From assembly GCF_010119975.1 (NCBI RefSeq), contig NZ_CP048222.1, forward strand, positions 7,974,501 to 8,038,500: DNA of 64,000 bases. Direction: 5' to 3'. Below, one piece after another: positions 9,401 through 17,200 of the stretch (position 1 is the first letter of the stretch; each line of letters begins with the position of its first letter). The position numbers and the translations under genes were made by a program. This stretch comes from Rhodocytophaga rosea (GTDB lineage: Bacteria > Bacteroidota > Bacteroidia > Cytophagales > 172606-1). Below the pieces are notes generated by a model that worked only from the letters and a program-made list of their open reading frames with translations, was not told the origin of the DNA and ran no database searches.

Positions 9401-10186
9401 AACGAAACCACTTATACCTTGCCTGAAGATGGCATCACCTATTACCGGGTACGCTTTTGGCAGTGGATCATTAAACCACAGCTTAGAAAAAAACTAAACG
9501 AAAACGCAAACATTTATTTCGGACCTACTTTCCAGAATATTCAAGTGGAACGTACCAAAGGCAGGTTTATAGATGATACTGCCTTAAATGGACTGGACGG
9601 AAACAGCATTTTTGAAGAGAAATATTATGCAGGCGTAAATGCAGGCATCCAGGTAGATAAACGGGATAGTAAAATGCTGCCTACTACCGGCTTTGTATTC
9701 GGACTGGAAGGGGAGGCAAATAAAGGATTTGGTAAAGTCTCTTCTAATTTCGGGTATATTTCATCTGCGCTCTCCCTCTACTGGACATTTCGCTTGCCAG
9801 CCAGGGTTACCTTAGCTACCAGGTTTGGTGGAGGCGTAAGTCTGGGTAAGTATGAATTCTTCCAGGCACAACTACTGGGCGGGAATACCAACCTGCGCGG
9901 CTTCCGCAAAACCAGGTTTGCCGGTGAATCAGCCTTATACCAGAATACAGAGTTGCGTATCAAATTATTCAGCTTCCGGTCCTATCTGTTCCCGGCACAA
10001 GTAGGTATTATCGGTTTTAATGATGTAGGCAGGGTATGGCAGGATGGTGAAAAATCAAGTATCTGGCATCATGGATATGGAGGAGGCGTGTATCTGGCTC
10101 CTTTAAACCAACTGGTGATTTCCTTTATGTATGGCTTTTCCAAAGAAGATAACCTGCCTTTGATCCGGGCAGGTTTCCTATTTTAA
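6482..10186 (+). CDS. Fusion of calcineurin-like metallophosphoesterase and Omp85/BamA-type outer-membrane barrel
   Basis: This is a protein of about 1234 residues with a Sec signal (LCMPFAVAAF). The N-terminal third is a metallophosphoesterase with the metal-ligand blocks LIGDVG, FLGDNIYP, PGNHDW, SHHPMYTYGSHGG and AAGHEHSLQ. A central region of about 450 residues has no domain I recognise, though it includes WDRHDDQWRW and PIPRDRDQ. The last ~330 residues are rich in alternating aromatic beta strands and carry LRGFRKTRFAGES, which matches the LRGF-type motif of surface antigen D15/Omp85 barrels. The enzyme would be exposed at the outer membrane or facing the periplasm. ATG 6482 or 6491 are possible starts; both overlap the end of the upstream gene. 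The fusion call is firm, the substrate unknown. Confidence 0.88.
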   Translation: MQRMNRIAFCSLWLLTCLCMPFAVAAFQNQPGDSTLTYSVFLIGDVGAPRIDKQEPTLSALQTQLQADNGNSTLIFLGDNIYPKGLPDSLHKDRSEAQRYLEEQLKITDGYNGKVIFVPGNHDWARSGRQGWQRVQGQEKFVETYLKRGNTYLPDDGCPGPVEIPLSDELVLVVIDTQWFLHPWDKPGEESDCENKTADQILVQLDDILKRNAHRKVLVTSHHPMYTYGSHGGRYTIKQHLFPLTDLKENLWIPLPIIGSIYPLYRTLLGDPQDTPNPKFRLMRKALTGLFKQHPNLIQAAGHEHSLQYITRDSLHYIVSGAGCKRSHVANGKHAQFVDTGEGFGRLNYYSNGAVWLEFYKPDENMLTGKLVYRQRLMMQPFQPQPSAEEAFQNMNLPDSIKAQASEQYKAGPFKTWILGANYRDVWEQPIQVPVFDIGAEKGGLTILQRGGGMQTKSLRLENKEGKQFTLRSIEKFAEGAIPSALKNTFAVDLVQDQISASHPYASLVVPTLADAAKVYHTNPKVVFIPNDPRLGQYQPAFANTLALFEERPAGDGSDNTSLGGSKKLYSTDKMLEKLHGDNDNAVDQIAVLRARLFDLFLADWDRHDDQWRWASFEGKNGLVFQPIPRDRDQVFFVNQGVLPRIASRKWVMPKLQGFDYRVRDVNTFMNNARYFDRSFLTEPSQQQWVAMADSLKGELTDEVIASALANWPKEIFRLTASEVEAKLKSRRDKLAQYAREYYLFLAREVDIPGSNKQEHFEVTRLDDAHTRVTVHKISKSGDREQKIYERTFNTGETREIRLYGLDGDDVFHLSGNVNKGILVRIIGGKGTDQIIDDSRVKGMSRKTKVYDTATGNKLILNSESANLTSNAADVNTYYRKAFKYNFFGPLASIEFNIDDGLFLGGGVMARTQGFRKEPYATQHTFTANYAFATASYHFRYRADITDVIGKLDLSLDVDLKQPNYVNNFFGLGNETTYTLPEDGITYYRVRFWQWIIKPQLRKKLNENANIYFGPTFQNIQVERTKGRFIDDTALNGLDGNSIFEEKYYAGVNAGIQVDKRDSKMLPTTGFVFGLEGEANKGFGKVSSNFGYISSALSLYWTFRLPARVTLATRFGGGVSLGKYEFFQAQLLGGNTNLRGFRKTRFAGESALYQNTELRIKLFSFRSYLFPAQVGIIGFNDVGRVWQDGEKSSIWHHGYGGGVYLAPLNQLVISFMYGFSKEDNLPLIRAGFLF

Positions 10187-10267
10187 TATAGTAGCGTAGT
10201 CAGTAGTAAATGATTATTTTATAATGGATAATTTAGTATATATATGCCTTAATTGGGCAGTATAAAA

Positions 10268-10687
10268 ATGAAATCAATTAGAAGTGTATATCTACTGATA
10301 GCAAGTTTCATAACATCCTGTAGTTCAGAGAAAGAAACCATCACAGGAAAATTTAAAAAGTTTAATATTGAGTTTAAAGAGGAATTTTACATACTTGAAA
10401 ATTCCAGTGCGTCAGCTATTGGAGATTATTCTGAGAAAATAATTATCCATATTTCCCCATCAGATCGGCTCGATATCCAGCAGATGTTTAAGAATTGTCC
10501 AGGTTATACTGATACAATCCCTGGGTATAGAAATGATCATGGAAAAGAAGAAAAAACAGAAACAGCCTTTAAAATAAAAGAGGGATACTATTATGAATTG
10601 TTTATTCCGCATAACGGATATGAAAGATATGCAATCCGGTTAGATACAACTAAGAATGAGCTAGTCTACAGCTATATCGATGAATAA
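10268..10687 (+). CDS. Small lipoprotein, unknown function
   Basis: The protein has about 139 residues from ATG 10268, with the lipoprotein signal SIRSVYLLIASFITSC followed by SSEKETITG. The mature part is mixed alpha/beta and hydrophilic, without a motif I know. The frame also opens at a TTG 15 bp upstream, but the signal sequence favours the ATG. It lies 82 bp after the barrel fusion gene on the same strand and more A+T-rich codon use sets it apart from that gene. Possibly strain-specific. Confidence 0.6.
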   Translation: MKSIRSVYLLIASFITSCSSEKETITGKFKKFNIEFKEEFYILENSSASAIGDYSEKIIIHISPSDRLDIQQMFKNCPGYTDTIPGYRNDHGKEEKTETAFKIKEGYYYELFIPHNGYERYAIRLDTTKNELVYSYIDE

Positions 10688-10690
10688 GAA

Positions 10691-10722
10691 AAAAATATAA
10701 GGCCTGATACCCAGCGGCCTTA
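10691..10722 (-). terminator. Hairpin with a T-tract on the minus strand
   Basis: The arms TAAGGCC (10698-10704) and GGCCTTA (10716-10722) flank an 11-nt loop. The A-rich stretch at 10685-10697 becomes a T-tract only when read on the minus strand. As a terminator it therefore serves transcripts coming leftward through the 21-bp repeat array; no recognised gene lies there. Confidence 0.45.
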
Positions 10723-10808
10723 CTCACCACAAAACCTCAAGATGAGGCACTATAGTGTGTAGCCTTAGGCCAGTAGGTAGAAATAATGGATACAGAAATG
10801 AAATGAAT

Positions 10809-10976
10809 ACAACACAATAGTAAGCTGCCAGAGTAGTAAGGTAATCTGACAGAACGGCTGTGGAAGTTAACGGAACAACATTGTAACCTGGCAGACCCAT
10901 CTTGTAAGAGGCTAGAACAACCATGTAATTGCCCGGAGCAATACTGGAAATTTGCAGAACAATATTGTATCTTCAC
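10809..10976. repeat. Eight-unit array of a degenerate 21-bp repeat
   Basis: Exactly 168 bp divide into eight 21-bp units starting at 10809, 10830, 10851, 10872, 10893, 10914, 10935 and 10956. Typical units read AGAACAACCATGTAATTGCCC or GGAACAACATTGTAACCTGGC, so the loose form is AGAACAAnnnTGTAAnnTGnC. Units differ at many positions but keep length. On the minus strand one frame stays open across the array (GTG at 10976 to 10737, 79 codons) and reads as heptads such as QYCSANF, QYCSGQL, HGCSSLL and QCCSVNF. Whether it is translated is unknown. Confidence 0.75.
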
Positions 10977-11018
10977 TCATCAATTCCTGCAAATTATAAA
11001 CTAATTTTTCAACCTGCT

Positions 11019-11978
11019 ATGTTCAAAATCCATACTATTTCTGGTATGCTATTCCTTGTGTGTGCCTGCCTGTTAAGTTCCTGCTATAAAATTCCATACA
11101 GAAGTACTCCCCAGCTTGTAAATATTCCCTTGGTTCCGCATACGAATGAAGTAGAGTTGTATTTTACAAATGAACTTCCGGCTAACAAAGCCTACTATGA
11201 AGTGATTGGGCTGAGTGCAGAAGGAGGTACTGATTATAATGCTTTGCTACTGCAACTAAAAAAACAAGCTAAACAGGCAGGAGTAGATGCCGTCATTCAT
11301 ATTAACAATACAAATGCAACATATACTTCCAGTGATGGTGGTCAGTATTCTACGCAGGTTGTGAAAGGCGTGGGTATCAAATACCGCGATAATATGAGTC
11401 ATATAGAGCAGTATATTAAAAGCAAAAAAGTATTTAAACTTTCAGATTCCGGTAATTCAGTCTTGATATATGAAGCCCCTTTTGATATGCTGGGACATGA
11501 ATTAAAAAAAGACCGCAAACCTGATCCACTATATACCAGGTTCGTAAGGGATTTTTCGTTTGATTATTTATTGTATGAAACCGACAGATGGGCGTACAGC
11601 ATGGATGAAAAGAGAAGGGTACTTCAAAGAAACCATTATGCAGATCCTTATTTAAATAACAGCGATTTTACCTGCTATTTCGAATATAAATCCAACGATG
11701 AGTTGGAAAGCATACAGATCAAATATCCATCTAACAGAAAGCAGAATGTGTATGTGGAACTGGAGTATGCTTCTAAAGATAAAGTGAGTGCGAAAAATAT
11801 CTATGCCAAGTACAACAAAAAGAACCTGCTGTATGTGGAAAAACTCGAATATGATGCACAGAACCGTATTTCGCAGACCACTCTCTATAAAGTAGAAGCC
11901 GGTAAACAAATTCCATTTCTGCAAACAAATTATTCTTATTATACCATGGATGATTTGCCTCCGCTCAAAAATATGTAA
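11019..11978 (+). CDS. Lipoprotein, unknown function
   Basis: The 319-residue protein from ATG 11019 has a lipoprotein signal ending LLSSC. Residues ~45-125 (ELPANKAYYEVIGLSAEGG, then LKKQAKQAGVDAVIHINN) resemble the small alpha/beta domains found in YbjQ-like or Rcs-type lipoproteins, a weak likeness only. The C-terminal half is rich in Tyr, Lys and Asp with repeated strand-like stretches (YYEY/YKSND style). The frame opens earlier at 10929 inside the repeat array, but that part gives no signal sequence. The gene is probably monocistronic. Confidence 0.7.
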   Translation: MFKIHTISGMLFLVCACLLSSCYKIPYRSTPQLVNIPLVPHTNEVELYFTNELPANKAYYEVIGLSAEGGTDYNALLLQLKKQAKQAGVDAVIHINNTNATYTSSDGGQYSTQVVKGVGIKYRDNMSHIEQYIKSKKVFKLSDSGNSVLIYEAPFDMLGHELKKDRKPDPLYTRFVRDFSFDYLLYETDRWAYSMDEKRRVLQRNHYADPYLNNSDFTCYFEYKSNDELESIQIKYPSNRKQNVYVELEYASKDKVSAKNIYAKYNKKNLLYVEKLEYDAQNRISQTTLYKVEAGKQIPFLQTNYSYYTMDDLPPLKNM

Positions 11979-12062
11979 AGCTATTTGTTCAAAGAGATTC
12001 AACAACCTCCAACTTCCAAATTTTAAATCTTTCGCCTGTTAAGTGAATAATAAATAAAGTTC

Positions 12063-12070
12063 TATATTTG
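12063..12070 (+). promoter_or_regulatory. Promoter -7 box of the B12 operon
   Basis: TATATTTG matches the Bacteroidota -7 consensus TAnnTTTG exactly and sits about 11 bp before the first paired region of the cobalamin riboswitch. No clear TTG is seen 18-20 nt upstream, so the -33 element is weak. Confidence 0.55.
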
Positions 12071-12080
12071 CGCCGTATTG

Positions 12081-12250
12081 GTTTTCGCTTTTACAAGTGA
12101 AATTAAAAGGGAATACCGGTGTAAATCCGGAACTGTTCCCGCAGCTGTAAACTCTATCACAGCTTTTTAGCCTCTATATGCCACTGTTACCCCATTTTTT
12201 CAGGAAACGGGAAGGCGCTAAGAAGTGAGTAAGTCAGAAGACCTGCCAGT
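12081..12250 (+). promoter_or_regulatory. Cobalamin (AdoCbl) riboswitch
   Basis: The leader contains the hallmarks of the cobalamin riboswitch in order: an AAAAGGGAA stretch, the B12-box core ACCGGTGTAAATCCGGAACTG near 12113, the TTCCCGCAGCTGTAA block, and a closing segment AAGTCAGAAGACCTGCC at 12231-12247. It ends about 110 bp before btuB. In this family coenzyme B12 binding reduces expression, by termination or by hiding the start region; I see no strong terminator here, so translational control is likelier. Confidence 0.92.
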
Positions 12251-12359
12251 ACAACATACAATTCAATGCTTCGGGTAAAAAGCAGTGAATGGCCGAATGT
12301 ATTCATTTTTCCATTCCCTCTCTTTTTACTCCTTTTCAAACCATTAAACAATTGTTTAC

Positions 12360-14279
12360 ATGAAAAAGGAGAAAAAAGTCTGGGCAGCCTGGCAGGCCGT
12401 ATTATGTGTATGCACGCTAAGTGCTGGCATATCCTCGCCATCCATTGCCCAGCAAGACACCACCACCATCCAGCTGGATGAAGTCGTAATTACTGCAACC
12501 AAGTTTGCGAAGGCCAGTAGCGAAACCGGCAAAGTACTCACCATTGTCACCAGGGAACTGCTGGACCAGAGTGGTGGCAAAGACCTGGCACAGGTTCTCA
12601 ATGCCCAGGCAGGTATTATAGTGAATGGAGCCAATAGCAATCCTGGAAAAGACAAATCAGTATACCTTCGGGGTGCCGCCAGTGAATACACCCTGATCCT
12701 GCTCGATGGCGTTCCAGTTTCTGATCCTTCCGGCATTTCTGGTTCTTTCGATCTCCGGCTGCTGCCCATTGATGTGATCGAGCGGATTGAAATTCTGAAA
12801 GGCAGCCAGTCTACTTTATATGGCAGCGATGCTGTAGCTGGGGTGATCAATATTATTACTAAAAAAGGAGCTGATAAACCCATTGGAGGTTTCGGTCAGC
12901 TCAGTGGAGGCAGCTACCAGACTGGTAAAGTACAGGCTGGCATCAATGGCAAGCTCAAAAAGTTTGATTATACAGCTGGTTATACCTATCTCCGCACTGA
13001 TGGCATCAGTGAAGCAAAAGACAGCACCGGCTCTGCTGATTTTGATAAAGACGGATTCTCTCAGCATGCACTTAATGTAAATGTGGGTGTTCAGGCCACA
13101 GAAAAACTACTGATTCGCCCGTTTCTGCGCTATACGGAATTTGATGGTAAATACGATGGGGGTGCCTTTACAGATGATACAGAAGCGACTTATAAGGCTA
13201 AGCTTTTAAATACCGGTTTATCTGCGGAGTACCAGCTTGCCAAAGGGGGTATTACTTTTCAGTATGCGTTAGATCGAACCAACCGGAATTACGACAATGC
13301 ATTTGGTGGAAGCGCTTTTGAAGGTATATTTAACCATGGGGAACTCTTTGGAAACTATTCGATTGCCAAAAACCTGCAAGTACTGGCAGGCATCAGTTAC
13401 CAGCACTTCAACATGATGGATACTACGGCAACACTCGATAATCCGGAGGTAAATTTAGTCAGCCCCTATGCGTCGCTGTTTGTAAATAATTTGAAAGGTT
13501 TTTCTCTGGAAGTAGGAGGCCGTTATAATAAACATTCCCAGTATGGCAGTAATTATACCTACAGCATCAACCCATCTTTCCTGGTGCAGAAAAAAGTAAA
13601 GCTTTTTGTGAATTATTCTACGGGATTTAAAGCACCTACTTTATACCAGTTATACGGACAGTATGGACATAACGAAAACCTGAAACCGGAACGGAGCCGG
13701 AATCTGGAAGGAGGTATTCAAACTTTTCTGCTGGATAATACACTTAATATAAGGGTGGTTTTATTTGACCGGGATATAAAAGACGCTATTCTATATACGT
13801 ATAATCCTGGCTACATTAACCTCAACCGGCAGCAAGATCAGGGCATTGAAATAGAACCTACCTTTCAGCTAAACAATAAATTAACCCTGCGTGCTTATTA
13901 TACCTATGTGACCGGCAAAGTTACCACTAAAGCTGGCGAACAGGATACAACGTATTTCAACCTTATCCGCCGCCCAAAACATAACGTTGGTGCTCACATT
14001 GGTTATCAGATCACTCCATCCTTGTTCATCAGTACTGACTTCAAAACTTTTGGCAAACGTACCGATTTGTTCTTTGATCCGGCCAATAATTACGAGTCAA
14101 AAGAAGTAAATATGGATGCCTATGCCTTGTGGGATGTGTATGTGTCGTATAGTTTCTTCAAGAAAAAGCTGCTTGCCTTTGCACAGGTAAATAACCTGCT
14201 CAACAGTGATTATATGGAAGCGTATGGTTTTGCAACCCAGGGTACTAATGTGCAGGCCGGTATTAGAGTTAATCTTTAG
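12360..14279 (+). CDS. btuB: TonB-dependent vitamin B12 outer-membrane receptor
   Basis: This is a corrinoid uptake receptor in the outer membrane, energised by TonB. It has a Sec signal (SSPSIAQ), a TonB-box-like start (TIQLDEVVITATK), a plug domain at ~residues 45-165 (LLDGVPVSDPSG, IERIEILKGSQSTLYGSDA, GVINIITKKG) and a 22-strand-type barrel ending in VQAGIRVNL with an aliphatic C-terminal strand. Its 639 residues are near BtuB size. The riboswitch in its leader and the following cob genes support the substrate. It is the first gene of the operon. Confidence 0.93.
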   Translation: MKKEKKVWAAWQAVLCVCTLSAGISSPSIAQQDTTTIQLDEVVITATKFAKASSETGKVLTIVTRELLDQSGGKDLAQVLNAQAGIIVNGANSNPGKDKSVYLRGAASEYTLILLDGVPVSDPSGISGSFDLRLLPIDVIERIEILKGSQSTLYGSDAVAGVINIITKKGADKPIGGFGQLSGGSYQTGKVQAGINGKLKKFDYTAGYTYLRTDGISEAKDSTGSADFDKDGFSQHALNVNVGVQATEKLLIRPFLRYTEFDGKYDGGAFTDDTEATYKAKLLNTGLSAEYQLAKGGITFQYALDRTNRNYDNAFGGSAFEGIFNHGELFGNYSIAKNLQVLAGISYQHFNMMDTTATLDNPEVNLVSPYASLFVNNLKGFSLEVGGRYNKHSQYGSNYTYSINPSFLVQKKVKLFVNYSTGFKAPTLYQLYGQYGHNENLKPERSRNLEGGIQTFLLDNTLNIRVVLFDRDIKDAILYTYNPGYINLNRQQDQGIEIEPTFQLNNKLTLRAYYTYVTGKVTTKAGEQDTTYFNLIRRPKHNVGAHIGYQITPSLFISTDFKTFGKRTDLFFDPANNYESKEVNMDAYALWDVYVSYSFFKKKLLAFAQVNNLLNSDYMEAYGFATQGTNVQAGIRVNL

Positions 14280-14335
14280 CCGGTTTCATTTTCAGAAAGT
14301 ATCAGATGTTCATTTTTCTAACTCTATCTAACATC

Positions 14336-14929
14336 ATGAATAAAATTCAACCAAGGACAATTGTATTGGGTCTGTTTATCATACTTGCTGCTTTGTACCG
14401 TTTGCTGTTGGCAGATAATGCACAGTTGCCTTTTTCTAATTTTACGCCCATTGGTGCCATGGCCTTGTTTGGCGGCTGCTATTTTTACAATAAGGGCAAA
14501 GCATTTGCTTTTCCCTTGCTTTCATTGTGGATAGGCGATATTTTCCTCAACCGCTACTGGTATTTTGATGAGTGGGTAATTTTTTACGATGGCTTTGCCT
14601 GGGTGTATGCCAGCTTTTTAGGCATGGTGCTGATCGGCCGGTTTATCAAAAAAGTAAGCGTAATAAGTGTCGTACTTTCTGCCGTTTCTGCCGCCTTACT
14701 GCACTGGCTGGTTTCAGATTTAGGCGTATTGCTTTCAGGTGGTACGGATGTTACGACTGGATTACCTTATACCAGAGATTTGGAAGGTTTACTCAAGTGT
14801 TACTATCTGGCTATTCCATACATGCAAAACATGTTGGTTGGTAATCTGGTGTACTGTGCCTTGTTCTTTGGTGTTTTTGAACTCTTACAAAAACGCTATC
14901 CGGCACTGAAGTTACAAGTAGTTTCATGA
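14336..14929 (+). CDS. DUF6580-like membrane protein of B12 loci (possible ECF S-component-like)
   Basis: The protein has about 197 residues and five or six membrane segments. The N-terminal region reads ILAALYRLL, then FSNFTPIGAMALFGGCYF, and WIGDIFLNRYWYF. These features match, from memory, the family now called DUF6580, compared to S-components of ECF vitamin transporters. The ATG at 14336 is preferred over 14306. It lies between btuB and the PP-loop gene and overlaps the latter by ATGA, so it belongs to the riboswitch operon. A role in moving corrinoid or a precursor across the inner membrane is inference. Confidence 0.78.
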   Translation: MNKIQPRTIVLGLFIILAALYRLLLADNAQLPFSNFTPIGAMALFGGCYFYNKGKAFAFPLLSLWIGDIFLNRYWYFDEWVIFYDGFAWVYASFLGMVLIGRFIKKVSVISVVLSAVSAALLHWLVSDLGVLLSGGTDVTTGLPYTRDLEGLLKCYYLAIPYMQNMLVGNLVYCALFFGVFELLQKRYPALKLQVVS

Positions 14930-15570
14930 AGAAATTTGTAAGCAGCTGGAGTGGAGGTAAGGATAGCTGTTATGCCTGTATGCTGGCGATTGCACAAGGA
15001 ATGCAGCCAGTGGCATTGCTCAATATGATGAATGAAAACGGACAGGTGAGCCGGAGCCATGCGATTCCTAAACCTGTTCTGGAAAGGCAGGCGGCTGCCA
15101 TGCAATTGCCACTCATTACCTCCCCAGCCAGCTGGAGCAATTACGAAGCTATATTTATTCAGAGCTTAGAACAAATTATTAAACAACACGGGATCAATAC
15201 AGCTGTATTTGGTGATATCGATCTGCAGGCTCACCGGGATTGGGAAGAAATGGTTTGTAGCAAAACAGGCATAGAAGCAGTGCTTCCACTCTGGCAGCGC
15301 AACCGCAAAGAACTGGTATTGGAAATGATAGCCCATCCCATCAAAGCCTATATTGTTTCCTGCAACGAAACGATGGGTGAACATTTTCTGGGTAGAGAAA
15401 TTAATGAAACGCTTGTAAGTGAACTGGAAGCGATCGGAGTAGATGCTTGCGGAGAAAATGGCGAATATCATACCCTGATGGTGAATTGTCCTTTGTTTAC
15501 GGCCGAAATTCCAATCCGTTTCGGAGAGAGAATGCATCATGGGAATTACTGGTTTATAGAAATGGAATGA
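14926..15570 (+). CDS. Dph6-like ATP-pyrophosphatase (PP-loop) protein
   Basis: The 214-residue protein begins with the PP-loop SWSGGKDSCYACMLA and has the family blocks FGDIDLQAHRDWEEMVC, ALPLW-like VLPLWQRNRKEL and ACGENGEYHTLMVNCP. This is the diphthine-ammonia ligase superfamily, which adenylates a carboxylate and amidates it. Bacteria have no diphthamide, so the substrate must differ. Its place inside a B12 salvage operon, overlapping the upstream gene by 4 bp, suggests a corrinoid-related amide reaction; that is inference. The PP-loop assignment is firm. Confidence 0.85.
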   Translation: MKKFVSSWSGGKDSCYACMLAIAQGMQPVALLNMMNENGQVSRSHAIPKPVLERQAAAMQLPLITSPASWSNYEAIFIQSLEQIIKQHGINTAVFGDIDLQAHRDWEEMVCSKTGIEAVLPLWQRNRKELVLEMIAHPIKAYIVSCNETMGEHFLGREINETLVSELEAIGVDACGENGEYHTLMVNCPLFTAEIPIRFGERMHHGNYWFIEME

Positions 15571-15603
15571 ATGGGGGATTGAAAATTATTATCTATTAAT
15601 CAC

Positions 15604-16125
15604 ATGATTATTTTCATTACAGGTGGCGAAAGGAGTGGCAAAAGCCGGTATGCCCAGAACAGAGCTTTGTCGCTCAGTGCCAATCCGGTATATGTGGCCA
15701 CAGCCAGGCACTGGGGAGGCGATTTCGAAGACCGGATTCGCAGGCATCAGCAGGAGAGAGGCAGTGAATGGACAAATTATGAAGAAGAAAAGCTGGTAAG
15801 TGCATTGCCCTTGCAGCAGAAAGTGGTAGTAGTGGATTGTGTGACGCTCTGGCTTACAAACTTTTTCTCTGATTACAAAAGTGATGTTCAGGAGTCATTA
15901 ACTGCTTTCAAAAGAGAAATAGATGCCTTGCAAAAGATAGATGCCACTTTTCTGATCGTGAGCAACGAGATTGGAATGGGTTTACATGCAACCACCGAAG
16001 TAGGAAGAAAATTTGTGGAACTGCAGGGATGGGCCAATCAACATGTAGCCAGTCTGGCAGAGGAAGTAATTTTTATGGTTTCTGGTATTCCGCTTCATGT
16101 AAAACCATCTTTAGAAAAATCGTAA
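15604..16125 (+). CDS. cobU: Adenosylcobinamide kinase / adenosylcobinamide-phosphate guanylyltransferase
   Basis: This enzyme phosphorylates adenosylcobinamide and then attaches GMP, giving AdoCbi-GDP in nucleotide-loop assembly. The 173 residues include the P-loop GGERSGKSR (7-15), VYVATA, a [10 protein letters not shown] block holding the His that is guanylated in the family, and [13 protein letters not shown]. Length is standard. It lies 33 bp after the PP-loop gene. Confidence 0.94.
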   Translation: MIIFITGGERSGKSRYAQNRALSLSANPVYVATARHWGGDFEDRIRRHQQERGSEWTNYEEEKLVSALPLQQKVVVVDCVTLWLTNFFSDYKSDVQESLTAFKREIDALQKIDATFLIVSNEIGMGLHATTEVGRKFVELQGWANQHVASLAEEVIFMVSGIPLHVKPSLEKS

Positions 16126-16165
16126 TTCAGTAGGTAACAGACCAATTCAACCATTTAAGCCTTTT

Positions 16166-17200
16166 ATGAAATCATACTCCATTCAGCCGCTGAATGAAAA
16201 TGTACGCAGAGAGTTACAGCAGAAAATTGATTATAAAACAAAACCTATTGGCGCTTTAGGGAAGCTAGAAGAACTGGCTTTACAAGTCGGTCTGATCCAG
16301 GGCACAGAGACTCCGGAATTACGTCATCCGCATGTGCTGGTGTTTGCCGCAGATCATGGCATTGCTAACAGTGGAGTAAGTGCCTATCCCCAGGAAGTTA
16401 CCTGGCAGATGGTACAAAATTTCCTGAATGGAGGTGCGGCTATTAATGTTTTTTGTAACCAGCATCAGATTCAACTTTATGTAATTGATGCTGGCGTTAA
16501 TTATACTTTCAATAATTATCATTCCCGGTTTATAAACGCAAAAATAGGATATGGCACTCAAAATTTTTTGGAGCAGCCAGCCATGACTTTAGCACAGGTA
16601 TATCAATGTTTGCAGAAAGGGAATGAAGTAATTGAACTCATTTCTAAACAAGGTTGCAATATTGTGGGCTTTGGGGAAATGGGTATTGGCAATACATCTT
16701 CTGCCAGCCTGATTACCAGTTTGATCTGTGAACGGCCCATTGCAGAATGTACCGGAAAGGGAACCGGCATAGATGAAGCTGGCTTGATCCGGAAAATTGC
16801 TATTCTGGAAAAAGCTTTGAATCAACTGGGGAAACTAAGCAACTCACTGGATATACTGGCAACTTTTGGTGGATTTGAAATTGCCCAGATGGCAGGTGCT
16901 ATGCTGGCTGCAGCTGAAAAGAAAATGATTTTACTAATTGACGGATTTATCAGTACCGCTGCTTTTCTGATTGCCCATTCCATAAATCCATTGGTAAAAG
17001 AATACGCTGTTTTTTGTCATCAGTCTGAAGAAATGGGGCATCAGATACAATTAGATTACTTACAGGTTGAACCTTTACTACATCTACATCTACGGCTGGG
17101 AGAAGGAACAGGAACAGCTTTGGCGTATCCATTAGTGCAGTCAGCTGTCGGTTTTTTCACAGAAATGGCTAGTTTTGAATCAGCTGGGGTAAGTAAGTGA
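16166..17200 (+). CDS. cobT: Nicotinate-nucleotide--dimethylbenzimidazole phosphoribosyltransferase
   Basis: CobT makes alpha-ribazole phosphate from nicotinate mononucleotide and dimethylbenzimidazole. The 344 residues carry the typical [17 protein letters not shown] start, [42 protein letters not shown] and, near the C-terminus, [15 protein letters not shown], which holds the catalytic Glu of the family. It ends at 17200, sharing a base with the cobS start, which points to coupled translation. Confidence 0.95.
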   Translation: MKSYSIQPLNENVRRELQQKIDYKTKPIGALGKLEELALQVGLIQGTETPELRHPHVLVFAADHGIANSGVSAYPQEVTWQMVQNFLNGGAAINVFCNQHQIQLYVIDAGVNYTFNNYHSRFINAKIGYGTQNFLEQPAMTLAQVYQCLQKGNEVIELISKQGCNIVGFGEMGIGNTSSASLITSLICERPIAECTGKGTGIDEAGLIRKIAILEKALNQLGKLSNSLDILATFGGFEIAQMAGAMLAAAEKKMILLIDGFISTAAFLIAHSINPLVKEYAVFCHQSEEMGHQIQLDYLQVEPLLHLHLRLGEGTGTALAYPLVQSAVGFFTEMASFESAGVSK

